A stretch of 64,000 nucleotides of DNA from Xanthomonas fragariae. Lineage in GTDB: Bacteria > Pseudomonadota > Gammaproteobacteria > Xanthomonadales > Xanthomonadaceae. Positions 17,144 to 27,210 of this stretch are shown in pieces. A program made the translations under genes and the position numbers. The stretch spans positions 3,753,501 to 3,817,500 of the forward strand of contig NZ_CP071955.1 in the NCBI RefSeq assembly GCF_017603965.1, written 5' to 3'. The stretch's first letter is position 1; each line of letters starts with the position of its first letter. The notes under the pieces are model-generated. The model was not told where the DNA came from. It saw only the letters and a list, made by a program, of their open reading frames with translations, and made no database searches.

Positions 17144-20100
17144 ATGCATGTCCCCTTGCGTCGTCCGGTCGGTGTGGCGGCCGCTCGCTTGCCTGTTGTG
17201 GGTTTGTCGGTGGCCATCGTATTGGCGCCGCACGCGACCGGTGCCGCTGCGCAGACCGCTCCCGCACCAACCACCGATGTGGTGGATATGGACCGCGTGC
17301 AGGTGCAGGCCACCTATCGCCAAAGCCTGCAGCAATCGCTCGATGCCAAGCGCTACAGCGTGGAGCAGGTCGATGCGATCCATGCCGAAGACATCGGCAA
17401 GTTTCCCGATCTGAATCTGGCCGAATCGATGCAGCGCATCGCCGGCGTGTCGATCGACCGCGAAGGCGGCGAGGGCAAGCAGATCTCCGTGCGCGGCCTT
17501 GGTTCGGACTTCACCCGCGTGCGCATCAATGGGCTCGAAGCGCTCGCCACCACCGGCAGCAGCGGTAGCGATGGCGTCAACCGCAGCCGCGGCTTCGACT
17601 TCAACATCTTCGCCTCGGAGTTGTTCAGCCGCGTCACCATCAGCAAAACGCAGTCCGCGCAGATGGACGAAGGTTCGCTCGGCGCAACGGTGGACCTGCG
17701 CGGCTCGCGTCCGTTCGACTTCGATGGCTTCGAAGCGGCCGCTTCCACGCAATACGGTTACAACGATCTATCGCGCGAAAAAGATCCGCGCTTTTCCGGC
17801 TTGCTCAGCAACATCTGGGCCGATGGTCGCGTCGGCGCGCTGATGTCGGTGGCTTACAGCGAACGCCACCTGCACGAAGAAGGCTACAACCCGGTGCGCT
17901 GGGAGCACGGCAACTACCGCAACTCCAACCAGGGTAACGCAACCAACAACGGCACCTACGGCTTCTGCTCGCCGGTGGGCTACAACCCGCAGACACCGCG
18001 CAACCCGTTGTCCAACGAAACGCGCGCTGGCGTCGGCTCGCAGGCCGATCAGGACCGCAACAACGGCTGGGGCAGCTACGGCATCAGTGCCACCACCTGC
18101 GGCACCGGTATCGCCCGCCCGGCCAACACGCCGGAAAACATCCAGGCCTACGAAACCGCCACCGATGCATGGATTCCGCGTTATCCGCGCTACATCCGCA
18201 CCGATTACCGAATCGAGCGGCTCGGCGTGACCGGCGCGCTGCAATTCAAGGTCAGCGACGACACGTTGCTCAACGTCGACATGTTGTATTCCAAACTGGA
18301 CAAAGACCAGCGCGAAGACTCGGTCGGCGCCAATCTGCACCGTACCGCCAACATCGGCGGCAAGACGCAGATCGTCGTGCGCGAGGCGCAGGTGGACGAC
18401 CAGAACCGCCTGGTCTATGGCGTGTTCGACAACGTCGACTACCGCACCGAATCCAGCAGCATCGAAGAATCCACCGAGTTCAAGCAATTCAGTCTGGACC
18501 TGCAGCACCGCGTCAACGACCAGGTACGCGTCAATGCACTGGTCGGCCACTCAACCTCCGATTACCAGCGGCCGGTATTTTCGCTGGTGAGTTTCGACAA
18601 CACCAATCTGGACGGCTTCGTACTCGATCGGCGCAGTGGTGGCGATTACCCCAGCATGACGTTTCCGTTCGATGCGACCGACCCCAACAACTGGCAGTGG
18701 CTGGGCTATGGCGCGGTGCCGGTCAACAGCAACGGTACTGCGCGCGGCACCAATATCAGCGAGGTGCGGCTCAACCCGCAGTCGGTGAGCAACACCTTCG
18801 ACACCGCCAAGGTAGATCTGGAATTCAACATCACTCCCACTTTCACCTTTCGCACCGGGCTGGCCTACAAGAACTACGACATGGACACCTCGGAGGCGCG
18901 CAATATTTCCTACGGGCGACTGGCGCAGGCATTGCCGGTCGGCGTGGGCGTGGGCGACCTGAGCACCAAGCTGGATGGCTTTGGCCGCAGTTTGAACGGC
19001 AATGTCCCCACCACATGGGTGATTCCTGATTTCCAGAAAGTCGCCGACCTGCTCAATATCAATTGCAACTGCGATACCGGCCTGCCCGGTGGCGATTACC
19101 GCCTGGCCGATGTCGGCCACTTCGGCTCGTCCAACAACAACTTCGCCGTCAACGAAAAGAGCCTGGGCACCTATCTGCAGCTGGACTTCAACACCGACCT
19201 GTGGGGCCGCGCGCTGCGTGGCAACCTGGGCGTGCGCTATGTGCAGACGCAAATCGCCGCCAGCGGTTATGCACCGTGCACGGCGACCATTGCCGGCGCG
19301 ATTTCGTCTGAGTGTGAATCGTTCTTCGGTGTGGCCAGCGCTACCGCCGCCGCCGGCGAGCGCCTGCTGGTGCCCACCACGGTCAACCACCATTACCGCG
19401 ACATCCTGCCTTCGTTGAATCTGTCGTGGGATGTCAGCGATGAGGTGGTAGTGCGCTTGGGTGCGGCCAAGACCATGGCGCGCCCGACGCTTGCGTATCT
19501 GTCGCCCAGCGTCAGTGGCGGGCCCACCCAGTTCTTCGACGACGGGCGCTTTTTTTCGATCAATCTGGGCAACCCCAAGCTCGACCCGTTCCGCTCCACC
19601 AACTACGATTTCAGCGCCGAATGGTATTTTCGCGAAGGCTCGCTGTTGTCGGCGGCGGTGTTCTACAAGGACATCGACAGCTACGTGCAGCGCACCCGCG
19701 TGCTCACCACCTGGGAGGCGATGGGCTATTCGCTGGATCTGCTGCCCGCAGGTTTCACTCCGGAAACCATCTTCAATATGCAGAGCTACTTCAACACGCC
19801 CGGCGGCCCGCTCAAGGGCTTCGAGCTGACCTACCAGCAGGCATTCGATTTTCTGCCCGGTCTCTGGCGTAACTTCGGGGTGCAGCTCAACTACACCCAG
19901 GTCGATTCCAAGATCGATTACCTGTTCAGTACCGCAGGCAACAACAACACCAGCATCACCACCACCACCACCGAACGCGACCTGCTCAATCTCTCGCCGC
20001 ATTCTTACAACGCTACCGTCTATTACGACGACGGGCGCTTCAGTGCGCGCGTGTCGACCAGTTATCGCGATGGCTACATCAACAACATCCTCGCCCAGGA

Positions 20101-20341
20101 AGACGTCTACGACCTGGATGGCGCACGGCTTGCCACCGCCGATGTGACCGGCAAATACAGCGTGGAAAACGTGGATTTCAATATGTCCTACAAGCTCAAC
20201 GACCACCTATCTCTGACGTTGGAGGCAATCAACCTGCTCGACACCGCCGACCGCCGCTACGTCGATTCCACGCTGCAACTGCCCGACAAGTACACCGTCA
20301 CCGGGCGTCAGTACTACATCGGCGCGCGCTACAAATTTTGA
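17144..20341 (+). CDS. TonB-dependent receptor, pectin locus, second copy
   Basis: A 1065-residue receptor related to its upstream neighbour. It has a signal peptide (ending ATGAAAQ), a plug with DIGKFPDLNLAESMQRIAGV and QISVRGLGSDFTRVRINGL, and a barrel ending GARYKF. It is about 140 residues longer, with extra extracellular-loop sequence such as the stretch rich in Asn and Gly around residues 260-330. The pair probably arose by duplication and divergence, giving two specificities. The stop is 13 bases before the methylesterase start, so the genes are probably co-transcribed. Confidence 0.88.
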   Translation: MHVPLRRPVGVAAARLPVVGLSVAIVLAPHATGAAAQTAPAPTTDVVDMDRVQVQATYRQSLQQSLDAKRYSVEQVDAIHAEDIGKFPDLNLAESMQRIAGVSIDREGGEGKQISVRGLGSDFTRVRINGLEALATTGSSGSDGVNRSRGFDFNIFASELFSRVTISKTQSAQMDEGSLGATVDLRGSRPFDFDGFEAAASTQYGYNDLSREKDPRFSGLLSNIWADGRVGALMSVAYSERHLHEEGYNPVRWEHGNYRNSNQGNATNNGTYGFCSPVGYNPQTPRNPLSNETRAGVGSQADQDRNNGWGSYGISATTCGTGIARPANTPENIQAYETATDAWIPRYPRYIRTDYRIERLGVTGALQFKVSDDTLLNVDMLYSKLDKDQREDSVGANLHRTANIGGKTQIVVREAQVDDQNRLVYGVFDNVDYRTESSSIEESTEFKQFSLDLQHRVNDQVRVNALVGHSTSDYQRPVFSLVSFDNTNLDGFVLDRRSGGDYPSMTFPFDATDPNNWQWLGYGAVPVNSNGTARGTNISEVRLNPQSVSNTFDTAKVDLEFNITPTFTFRTGLAYKNYDMDTSEARNISYGRLAQALPVGVGVGDLSTKLDGFGRSLNGNVPTTWVIPDFQKVADLLNINCNCDTGLPGGDYRLADVGHFGSSNNNFAVNEKSLGTYLQLDFNTDLWGRALRGNLGVRYVQTQIAASGYAPCTATIAGAISSECESFFGVASATAAAGERLLVPTTVNHHYRDILPSLNLSWDVSDEVVVRLGAAKTMARPTLAYLSPSVSGGPTQFFDDGRFFSINLGNPKLDPFRSTNYDFSAEWYFREGSLLSAAVFYKDIDSYVQRTRVLTTWEAMGYSLDLLPAGFTPETIFNMQSYFNTPGGPLKGFELTYQQAFDFLPGLWRNFGVQLNYTQVDSKIDYLFSTAGNNNTSITTTTTERDLLNLSPHSYNATVYYDDGRFSARVSTSYRDGYINNILAQEDVYDLDGARLATADVTGKYSVENVDFNMSYKLNDHLSLTLEAINLLDTADRRYVDSTLQLPDKYTVTGRQYYIGARYKF

Positions 20342-20354
20342 CCGGGAGAACAGC

Positions 20355-21332
20355 ATGCAACCGCATCGCAGAACCGTGTTACGTCAATTGGCAGCAAACT
20401 CCTTGCTCACTGTGCTGGGGCTGTGCAGTCCCGTCGCCCTTGCGGCCGACCCGGTCTATACCGTGGCCAAGCAGGGCAGCGCCGCTTATCGCACCGTGCA
20501 GGCGGCGATCGATGCCGCAGTGCAGGGCGGTAAGCGCGCGCAGATCAACATCGGCGCTGGCGTGTATCATGAGTTGGTGGTCTTGCCCGCCACCGCACCC
20601 GCGTTGAAGCTCATCGGCGCCGGCGCCACGCAAACCGTCATTACCTACGACAACTACGCTGCGCGCATCGATCCGCGTACCGGCAAGGAATACGGAACCT
20701 CCGGCTCGTCCAGCGTCATCATCGCCGGCAACGATTTCACTGCCGAGCAGCTGAGCTTGGGCAACCACGCAGGCCCGGTTGGGCAGGCCGTGGCGGTGCG
20801 TGTGGATGGCGATCGCGCCGCATTCCGCAATGTGCGCTTCCTTGGCTATCAAGACACGCTGTATCTGCGCGGCGCGAAGTTGTCGTACTTTCTCGACTGC
20901 TATGTCGAAGGCACGGTGGACTTTGTATTCGGCGCCGGCACGGCCTTGTTCGAAAACGTGCAGCTACATTCGCTGGGCAATAGCTACATCACCGCCGCTT
21001 CCACCCGGCAGGGAAGCGCACATGGCTTCGTATTCCGCAATGCGCGCGTCACTGCCGCCAGCGGCGTGTCGCGGGTGTTTCTAGGGCGCCCATGGCGGCC
21101 CTACGCCAGCGTGAGTTTCATCAACAGCCAGCTGGGCGCGCACATCGTCCCGGAAGGCTGGAACAACTGGGGCAACGCAGCCAATGAAGCAACCGCCCGC
21201 TTTAGCGAATACCAAAGCACCGGTGCCGGCGCCAACGCCTCGCGCCGCGTGCAGTGGTCGCGCCAGCTCAGTGCCGCGCAAGCCGCCGCGCTGGATCGCA
21301 ACAGCATCCTCGGCAGCTGGAAGCCGTTCTGA
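20355..21332 (+). CDS. Pectin methylesterase, exported
   Basis: A 325-residue CE8-type pectinesterase with a signal peptide (about residues 1-31, ending PVALAAD; no Tat twin Arg). The right-handed beta-helix motifs are present: GYQDTLYL with the first catalytic Asp, DFVFGAGTALFE with the second Asp, and the substrate Arg in VFLGRPWRPY. It removes methyl groups from homogalacturonan and so prepares it for the pectate lyase. GGGAGAACAGC precedes the ATG. The stop overlaps the lyase start (TGATG). Confidence 0.9.
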   Translation: MQPHRRTVLRQLAANSLLTVLGLCSPVALAADPVYTVAKQGSAAYRTVQAAIDAAVQGGKRAQINIGAGVYHELVVLPATAPALKLIGAGATQTVITYDNYAARIDPRTGKEYGTSGSSSVIIAGNDFTAEQLSLGNHAGPVGQAVAVRVDGDRAAFRNVRFLGYQDTLYLRGAKLSYFLDCYVEGTVDFVFGAGTALFENVQLHSLGNSYITAASTRQGSAHGFVFRNARVTAASGVSRVFLGRPWRPYASVSFINSQLGAHIVPEGWNNWGNAANEATARFSEYQSTGAGANASRRVQWSRQLSAAQAAALDRNSILGSWKPF

Positions 21333-22375
21333 TGCTGCGTTCGCGCATGCTCGGTCTGTACACGCTCGCATTGGCTGGCGCTTTATTGCTGGCACCGCTG
21401 TCCGCATTGGCCGACAACATTGCCGACAACATGGTGTTGCTGCAGACCGCCTCCGGTGGCTGGTCCAAGCAATACAAAGGCGCCGCCGTCGATTACACCC
21501 GCACCTTCACCGCCGCCGAAATCGCCGAACTGCAGCAACCGGGGCGCAAGGACGACGCCACCATCGACAACAAGGCCACCACCTACGAAATCGGTTATCT
21601 CTCCACCCTTTACAAGACCGAAAAGAACGCCAAGTACGTGGCCGCTGCCAAGCGCGGCGTGGATTATCTATTCAAGGCGCAATATGCCAACGGCGGCTGG
21701 CCGCAATTCTATCCGGACCTGTCGTCCTACCATCACCAGATCACCTACAACGACGAGGCGATGGTGCGCGTGCTCAACCTGCTGCAGGACATCAGCCAGG
21801 GCAAGGGCGACACCGGCGCATTGCTGCGTGCCAGCCACGGTGCACGCGCACGTCGGGCAGTCAGGAAAGGCCTGAAATGCGTGCTCGCCACCCAGGTCAG
21901 GATCGGCGGCACGCTCACCATCTGGGGCGCGCAATACGACGAAGTCACGCTCACCCCGGACAAGGCACGTGCGTATGAGCTCGCTTCATTGGCATCCAGC
22001 GAGTCGGTCGGGGTCGTGCGCTTTCTGATGCGTCAGCACAACCCGTCTGCCAGGATCAAAAGGGCGGTGGACGCTGCGGCGCGTTGGTTCGACACCCACC
22101 GTATGCACGATCTGGCCACAAGGAAAGTCGACGACCCCACCCAGGAAACCGGCAAGGACGTGATTCTTGTCGCGCAACCGGGTGCGTCACTCTGGGCACG
22201 TTTCTACGACTTGCAGCATCAGCGTCCGCTCTACGCCAACCGCCAGGGCGTGGCCTTGACCGACTATATGAAAGTGCCCAACGAACGCCGCGTGGGCTAT
22301 GCCTGGCACGGCATCTGGCCAGACAAGATATTGAAGGACGAGATTCCCACGTGGCGCACGGCCAACGGCCCGTAA
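21332..22375 (+). CDS. PL10-type pectate lyase, exported
   Basis: A 347-residue enzyme with a signal peptide (MLRSRMLGLYTLALAGALLL, cut near SALA-DN). Family PL10 hallmarks are seen in order: TASGGWSK, NGGWPQFYPDLSSYHHQITY with the NDEAM that follows, WGAQYDEVTL, ASLASSESVGVVRFLM, and ERRVGYAWHGIWP near the end. It should cut demethylated pectate by beta-elimination with calcium. The start codon shares a base with the methylesterase stop, so the two are translationally coupled, in line with their sequential action. Confidence 0.88.
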   Translation: MLRSRMLGLYTLALAGALLLAPLSALADNIADNMVLLQTASGGWSKQYKGAAVDYTRTFTAAEIAELQQPGRKDDATIDNKATTYEIGYLSTLYKTEKNAKYVAAAKRGVDYLFKAQYANGGWPQFYPDLSSYHHQITYNDEAMVRVLNLLQDISQGKGDTGALLRASHGARARRAVRKGLKCVLATQVRIGGTLTIWGAQYDEVTLTPDKARAYELASLASSESVGVVRFLMRQHNPSARIKRAVDAAARWFDTHRMHDLATRKVDDPTQETGKDVILVAQPGASLWARFYDLQHQRPLYANRQGVALTDYMKVPNERRVGYAWHGIWPDKILKDEIPTWRTANGP

Positions 22376-22441
22376 GGCTGTCGTAGCCACCGCACCATAC
22401 GTGCGGCGGCTGTTTTGGCTTTTGAATCGAACGAGGTGAGC

Positions 22442-25400
22442 GTGTCGACCTTTTGGATGGTTTTGCTGTGCATGACCGCGCTGCCGGTGGGCGCGGCCAC
22501 CACCACTGCCCCGGAGCTGTTGTTCGGGGTGTCGGCCGACCGCGGCCTGGAGGCCGATGTCGCACGCGGCGACGGCGTGCCCAACTTCCGCGACAAGATC
22601 ACCCTGGTGCCCAGCGGCAAACGCGGTAACGCCATCGAATGGGCCGACGACGGCGTGCTGTCGTGGAATGCGCCCGGTAACCTCTACACCCAACGCGGCA
22701 CGCTCGCGTTCTTCTGGCGTTCGCGCTACCCGGTGGGTGAAGCACCGTTCGTGATCTTCCGCGTCGGCTACGCCGATCACACCAGCTGGGACATGGCTTG
22801 GCTGCGCATCGACTGGAACGGCCGCGGCTTCGACGCATTCGTCACCGACGCCAACCTCGCGCGCACGCGCGTCTCGTTCGAGCTCGACAAACCTCCTGCC
22901 GCCAGCGACTGGACCCACCTCGCCTTGGCCTGGGACGAAACCCGCGGCGTGCGTTTGTATGTCGATGGCAAGCAGGCCGCACGCGTGGAGTGCGGCCAGC
23001 CGTGCAGCAACGGCGGCGCGCTCGACTTCGACGCCGCACTGGATCAATTCGGCCTGGCCGGGCGCGTGATGTCGCCGCATCAAGTGCAGAGCCGCTACAA
23101 CTTTCTGCGCGGCAGCGACTTCGACGAGATTCGCATCTACGACCGCATGCTCGACGCCAGCGGCGCCGCTGCACTCGCGCGCCTGCAAGAGCCGACCAGT
23201 GCCGAAGCTCCATCAATCGAGAGACAACACGCCGCGTTTGTGCATCGCTACGGCTGGGACAACGGCCACGCACCGCCAGCGCTGGAGGAAGACGTCACCA
23301 GCATCCGCAAGGTCGAATTCAACGATGCACGCGACCTCAAGCAATGGATGTGGAAGGCCACCGACGGCATCGCCGAAACCACCTGGCCCGGGGTCTACAA
23401 CCGCTCGCGCCTGCCGGGCCGCAACGACTACTTCCAGCTGCCCGACTGGAACATCTATGTCGAAGGCGGCAAGGCACTGGACCTCAGCTTGCCCGATAAA
23501 CACTTCAACCGCATCGAGCTACGCGGCGCCGCCTACGGCCAGGCCACCTATGCCGCACCCAACGCACAACCGCATCCGCTGTTCGCGCGCAAACCAGGCG
23601 TGGTGCGCAGCGTCCACCAATTCGCCGAGCGCCGCGGCGGCACGCTGCGCTTTGCCAACACCGCACAGGAAACTCCCCTCCAGGAAATCTGGGCCTACAA
23701 CGTACAGCCCGGCACGGTGCCCACTGGCAGCGCGCAACTGCGCTACACCGTACGCAGCGACATCCAGCCCGATTACGACAACCTCGCCCCATTGCGCGCC
23801 ACCATTGCCGGCCGCTACCCGCAAGGCGAGCGCCAGAGCGTGGTCGCGCTGCCCACCAAGGCGCCCGCGCGCAAGCGCCCCAGCGACAACAGCGCCGCCA
23901 CCAGCGCGCAACGCCCCATCGTGCACATCCTGGTGCCGTCCAGCCTGGGTAACCCGCCGCCGGATCAGGCGCTGATGCGCAGCTGGTCCTACGGCTGGGA
24001 AAACATGCACGACGGCCTGGACGGCATCGCCATCACCCTGCCCGCGCTGAACCTGCCGGCCACCCACAACGGCACCATCCCGCTCAACATCCGCATCAAG
24101 GACCCTATCTGGCCCGCACGCGACATGATCGACGTGTCGGTGGCGGTCACACCCGGCCAGGCCCGCACGCTGTGGCTGGATCTGCGCGACAGAATCCTCA
24201 GCAACGACAGCCTGATGCTCGGCATCGCCGCCGCCGCGCCCGGCTTCGACGCCAACGCACTCGATGGCACCCAACTGCAGCTGGTGTTCAAACCGCGCGC
24301 CGAAGCGATCGAAGAGCACACGGCCGACCGCTTCAATCAGGTCAAGGACAACTGGGGGTTTCTGGTCGAAGAACACACCACCTCCAAGCGCCAACTGCTC
24401 TACAAGCGGCTGGATGCCGACATCACCGACCTGCTGCGCATGGACCCGGACCACGTGCTGGGCCGCCAGTACTGGAACGACATCAACTACGCCAACCAGG
24501 GCACGCTGCCCGTGAACATGCCCACCGTGCCCAAGGACGTACCGGCCTGGGCGTTCTGGCAGCTGGAAGACCTCAAGGCCACGCGTCGCTACATCCGCTG
24601 GTGGATCGACCAGCGCCAGGTGGCCTACGGCGATTTCGGCGGCGGCATTTCCGACGACTCGGATCTGGTGCAGCAATGGCCCGGCGTCGCCCTGATGGGC
24701 GTGGACCCGGACATGCTCAACGCCTCCATGCTGGCGCTGTCCGATGCCAACTACCGCAACGGCATGTTCACCAATGGCCTGTCCACCATCGAAACCGACG
24801 AACTGCATTCCTACGAAGAAGGCATCAACCTCAACAGCGCCCTGCTGTATCTCAACTGGGGCGACCCGCGCACCGTCGAGCGCCTGATGCAAACCGTCGA
24901 AGCCTTCGACACCATTATCCAAGTGAATCCGCAGGGGCACCTGCTATTCGCCAGCAACTGGTTCGGCGGCCGCAAGGTCTACCGCGAACCCAACTGGCAA
25001 TGGCAAAAGCCCTACTCCTTCCCCATCGTGCACCCCGCCCTGCTGCTGGGCGGCTATAACGCCGACCCCACCAGCCGCCGCATCGTCACTGGGCTGGCAG
25101 ACGGTTATCTCGCTCATGCCTACACCAATGCCAAGGGCAACTGGGCGCTACCCAACGAGATCAACTGGCAGACCGGCAACACCCGCGGCGGCGAACTGTT
25201 CGAAGGCAGCGGCGGCGCCGACACCTTGCACACCTTCTGGGCCGCCTACCGCTGGACCGGCGAGGCGCGTTATCTCAAACCGATTAACTACCGCGTCGCC
25301 AACAGCGGCCCCACTGGCCTGGCACTGCTCAACGAAAACGTCCTCGATGTCATGGGCAAGCGCAGCGCATGGAGCGGCAAGCTCATCGACGCAGTGAAAA

Positions 25401-26320
25401 AACAAGACGGCAGCACCCCGGATTTCCCGCACCATGTGGCCTGGGAACAGACCGGCAACCTCGATTATCTCGCCACCATTTACCGCGCCGAAGCCCGCGA
25501 GAAACTGCAAAACTTCTACATGAACACCGAAGGCCACTGGTGGAGCGACCGTGTCGAATCCCCCACCGTCAACCTGCAACGCGCCCGCTTGGGCGGCGTG
25601 GCCCTCAAGCGCAATCAAACCTACCCCGGCCACACCGTGAGCTGGCGCTTCAATGACCCGGAAGCCGCCACCCAAGTCGCCATCGCCATCCCCGCCCCAC
25701 AGCAAGGGCGCTTCACCGTCATCGCCTACAACACCTCCCACAAGACCCAGCGCGCCAGTATGACCGGCTGGAACGTCGCCCCGGGCCAATGGCGCATCAC
25801 CCAAGGCGTGGACCGCGATAACGATGGCAAGATCGACGGCGCAGGCAAAACGCATGAGGTGGCTTTCGAGAAAAGTGCCTCGCTAGATATCGAATTCCCC
25901 GCAGGCCGCACCACCCTCCTGCAACTCGAACGCATTGCCGAAGCCACCCCGGTGGAGCTGCGCCCGGATCTGGGTATCGGCTATGGCGATGTGCGCGTAA
26001 CCGCCGATGCTATCGAAGTGACGGTGCATAGCCTCGGCCATGCCGATGCGCCGGCCGGGTTTGTGGTGCTGGAGGATGCGCGTGGGAGGGAGTTGGTGCG
26101 GGGGGCGTTTCCGGCACTAGCAGCCCCACGCGATCTGCACCCAATAACAACGCAGGTACGTCTGCCGCTATCCAATGCGGCAAACAAGCAAGCTGCGCAA
26201 TTGCGCTTGATCATCGGGGGCGAGGTGGCAGAGATTACCGAACGCAACAATATGCTTCCACTATTGACGCCAACCAACGTGATAACGCCCCAAAAAACCC
26301 GTAATTCCGGCAAGCCTTAA
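22442..26320 (+). CDS. Large exported protein of the pectin locus, activity unknown
   Basis: About 1292 residues. A short signal-like start is followed by a LamG/concanavalin-type jelly roll (about 60-250, ending DEIRIYDRMLDASGAAAL), a beta-rich stretch to about 640, a long mostly helical region (about 640-1100; RRYIRWWIDQRQVAYGDFGG, ETDELHSYEEGINLNSALLY, NEINWQTGNTRGGELFEGSG) and C-terminal beta domains. A DRDNDGKIDG calcium loop lies near residue 1124. The helical part resembles the alpha-toroid of polysaccharide lyases and hydrolases, but I cannot place it in a family. The GTG at 22442 follows GAGGTGAGC; in-frame TTG 22415 is weaker. It starts 66 bases after the lyase, so it is likely in the operon. 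Confidence 0.75.
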   Translation: MSTFWMVLLCMTALPVGAATTTAPELLFGVSADRGLEADVARGDGVPNFRDKITLVPSGKRGNAIEWADDGVLSWNAPGNLYTQRGTLAFFWRSRYPVGEAPFVIFRVGYADHTSWDMAWLRIDWNGRGFDAFVTDANLARTRVSFELDKPPAASDWTHLALAWDETRGVRLYVDGKQAARVECGQPCSNGGALDFDAALDQFGLAGRVMSPHQVQSRYNFLRGSDFDEIRIYDRMLDASGAAALARLQEPTSAEAPSIERQHAAFVHRYGWDNGHAPPALEEDVTSIRKVEFNDARDLKQWMWKATDGIAETTWPGVYNRSRLPGRNDYFQLPDWNIYVEGGKALDLSLPDKHFNRIELRGAAYGQATYAAPNAQPHPLFARKPGVVRSVHQFAERRGGTLRFANTAQETPLQEIWAYNVQPGTVPTGSAQLRYTVRSDIQPDYDNLAPLRATIAGRYPQGERQSVVALPTKAPARKRPSDNSAATSAQRPIVHILVPSSLGNPPPDQALMRSWSYGWENMHDGLDGIAITLPALNLPATHNGTIPLNIRIKDPIWPARDMIDVSVAVTPGQARTLWLDLRDRILSNDSLMLGIAAAAPGFDANALDGTQLQLVFKPRAEAIEEHTADRFNQVKDNWGFLVEEHTTSKRQLLYKRLDADITDLLRMDPDHVLGRQYWNDINYANQGTLPVNMPTVPKDVPAWAFWQLEDLKATRRYIRWWIDQRQVAYGDFGGGISDDSDLVQQWPGVALMGVDPDMLNASMLALSDANYRNGMFTNGLSTIETDELHSYEEGINLNSALLYLNWGDPRTVERLMQTVEAFDTIIQVNPQGHLLFASNWFGGRKVYREPNWQWQKPYSFPIVHPALLLGGYNADPTSRRIVTGLADGYLAHAYTNAKGNWALPNEINWQTGNTRGGELFEGSGGADTLHTFWAAYRWTGEARYLKPINYRVANSGPTGLALLNENVLDVMGKRSAWSGKLIDAVKKQDGSTPDFPHHVAWEQTGNLDYLATIYRAEAREKLQNFYMNTEGHWWSDRVESPTVNLQRARLGGVALKRNQTYPGHTVSWRFNDPEAATQVAIAIPAPQQGRFTVIAYNTSHKTQRASMTGWNVAPGQWRITQGVDRDNDGKIDGAGKTHEVAFEKSASLDIEFPAGRTTLLQLERIAEATPVELRPDLGIGYGDVRVTADAIEVTVHSLGHADAPAGFVVLEDARGRELVRGAFPALAAPRDLHPITTQVRLPLSNAANKQAAQLRLIIGGEVAEITERNNMLPLLTPTNVITPQKTRNSGKP

Positions 26321-26324
26321 GCCT

Positions 26325-26344
26325 TTCTCCCGCCTGCGGGAGAA
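26325..26344 (+). terminator. Hairpin after the pectin locus
   Basis: TTCTCCCGC-CT-GCGGGAGAA is a perfect 9-bp stem directly after the last gene of the locus. No T run follows. Copies of this kind are common between Xanthomonas genes and may act as terminators. Confidence 0.55.
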
Positions 26345-26499
26345 GGTGCCCGAAGGGTGGATGAGGGAAAAGTAGACGGAGTTTTCGTCAGTTGCTCAAG
26401 CAGATTGACGCAGCCCCCAAACTCGGCGAGGATCAAATCGCGCTGTAGCTAATCAGCTGCTACTGGCAAAGCCGCACAAATTCTTCGGGGGGAGAAGCA

Positions 26500-26640
26500 A
26501 TGTTGAGAAAAGCATGGAATATTGTAGCTTTCACCGCATCTGCACTATATTTAATCGTCTCTGAAAAACCCCAAAAGCCCAATCACCGCACCGCTTTGTT
26601 GGCTGCACACGTGCGACTGGCGGCTGAGAGTCGGGGCTAA
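26500..26640 (+). CDS. Small protein, 46 residues, unknown
   Basis: GGGGGGAG lies six bases before an ATG that opens MLRKAWNIVAFTASALYLIV followed by a polar tail. One membrane helix or weak signal anchor is likely at residues 6-21. The last 14 codons overlap a sequence (GGCGGCTGAGAG) that recurs at about 32961-32972, so the C-terminus may come from an interspersed repeat. It could be a real short membrane peptide or a spurious frame with a good ribosome site. Confidence 0.4.
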   Translation: MLRKAWNIVAFTASALYLIVSEKPQKPNHRTALLAAHVRLAAESRG

Positions 26641-26689
26641 TCAGGTATATGAATCAAATCGCGCATCATGCGCTGCCAAGGGGAAGGAA

Positions 26690-26947
26690 ATGGAAGTTTG
26701 GATCAAGTCACTCGAAGTCGAAATGCAGGTAAAGCAAAAAGGCATCGAGCTGGAGGTGCGCGGAAGAGACGGGAAAGACCAGCTGGGCGATTGCTATGCA
26801 ACCATGACCGGCCTGGTCTGGTGTAAAGGAAGGGTCAAGAAGGAGAATGGAATTAAGGTTAGATGGGAAGATTTCATAGCGATTTGCGCCTCTGACGCAG
26901 CATTGAAGGCAGCTGTTAAAGCAGCTAAGGAAGCTAAAGGAAGCTAA
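26690..26947 (+). CDS. Small basic protein, 85 residues, unknown
   Basis: GGAAGGAA sits directly before the ATG. The protein is charged and soluble: MEVWIKSLEVEMQVKQKGIE, then TMTGLVWCKGRVKKENGIKV and a Lys/Ala-rich helical tail. No family motif could be named. It is followed by a 50-bp palindrome (26954-27003) that also follows the next small ORF. The pattern suggests gene-plus-repeat units. Confidence 0.6.
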   Translation: MEVWIKSLEVEMQVKQKGIELEVRGRDGKDQLGDCYATMTGLVWCKGRVKKENGIKVRWEDFIAICASDAALKAAVKAAKEAKGS

Positions 26948-26953
26948 AGGAAC

Positions 26954-27003
26954 AAAAACGGGGACAGGTTCACTTAAGAAGTCAACCTGACACCGTTTTC
27001 CTG
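26954..27003. repeat. 50-bp palindromic repeat, copy 1
   Basis: An imperfect palindrome: AACGGGGACAGGTT pairs with AACCTGACACCGTT around CACTTAAGAAGTC, then TTTTCCTG. The same sequence, with few changes, is at 27211-27260. It may work as a two-way terminator or as a REP-type element. Confidence 0.75.
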
Positions 27004-27026
27004 TCGATAAGTAAAGGACCCAAAAT

Positions 27027-27203
27027 ATGGTCACCGCTCTCGTTATCATTTCAATTCTTGCTGTAGCAATTGGCGTTCTTTCGCTTAGTCAAGCAACGAT
27101 GGGGGTCGGCGTGATCGCCATAGGCTGTTTCATAGCAATTCTAGCTAGGCTCGCTCAAGCTTCCGAGCACCACAAGTCGCTTCTTATCCGCGACAAGGCC
27201 TAA
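27027..27203 (+). CDS. Small membrane protein, 58 residues
   Basis: An ATG at 27027 with AAAGGA upstream opens a frame of two hydrophobic helices: VTALVIISILAVAIGVLSLS and GVGVIAIGCFIAILARLAQ, followed by the polar tail ASEHHKSLLIRDKA. It is probably an inner-membrane hairpin. It sits between the two copies of the 50-bp palindrome. Confidence 0.65.
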   Translation: MVTALVIISILAVAIGVLSLSQATMGVGVIAIGCFIAILARLAQASEHHKSLLIRDKA

Positions 27204-27210
27204 CCTAACC

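Noticed and set aside
14095..20206. Long minus-strand frames opposite the pectin-locus receptors
   Set aside because: They are antisense shadows of genes with clear signal, plug and barrel features.
23519..24940. 473-codon frame opposite the 1292-residue protein
   Set aside because: It is low-complexity His/Gln/Val-rich translation typical of an antisense frame.
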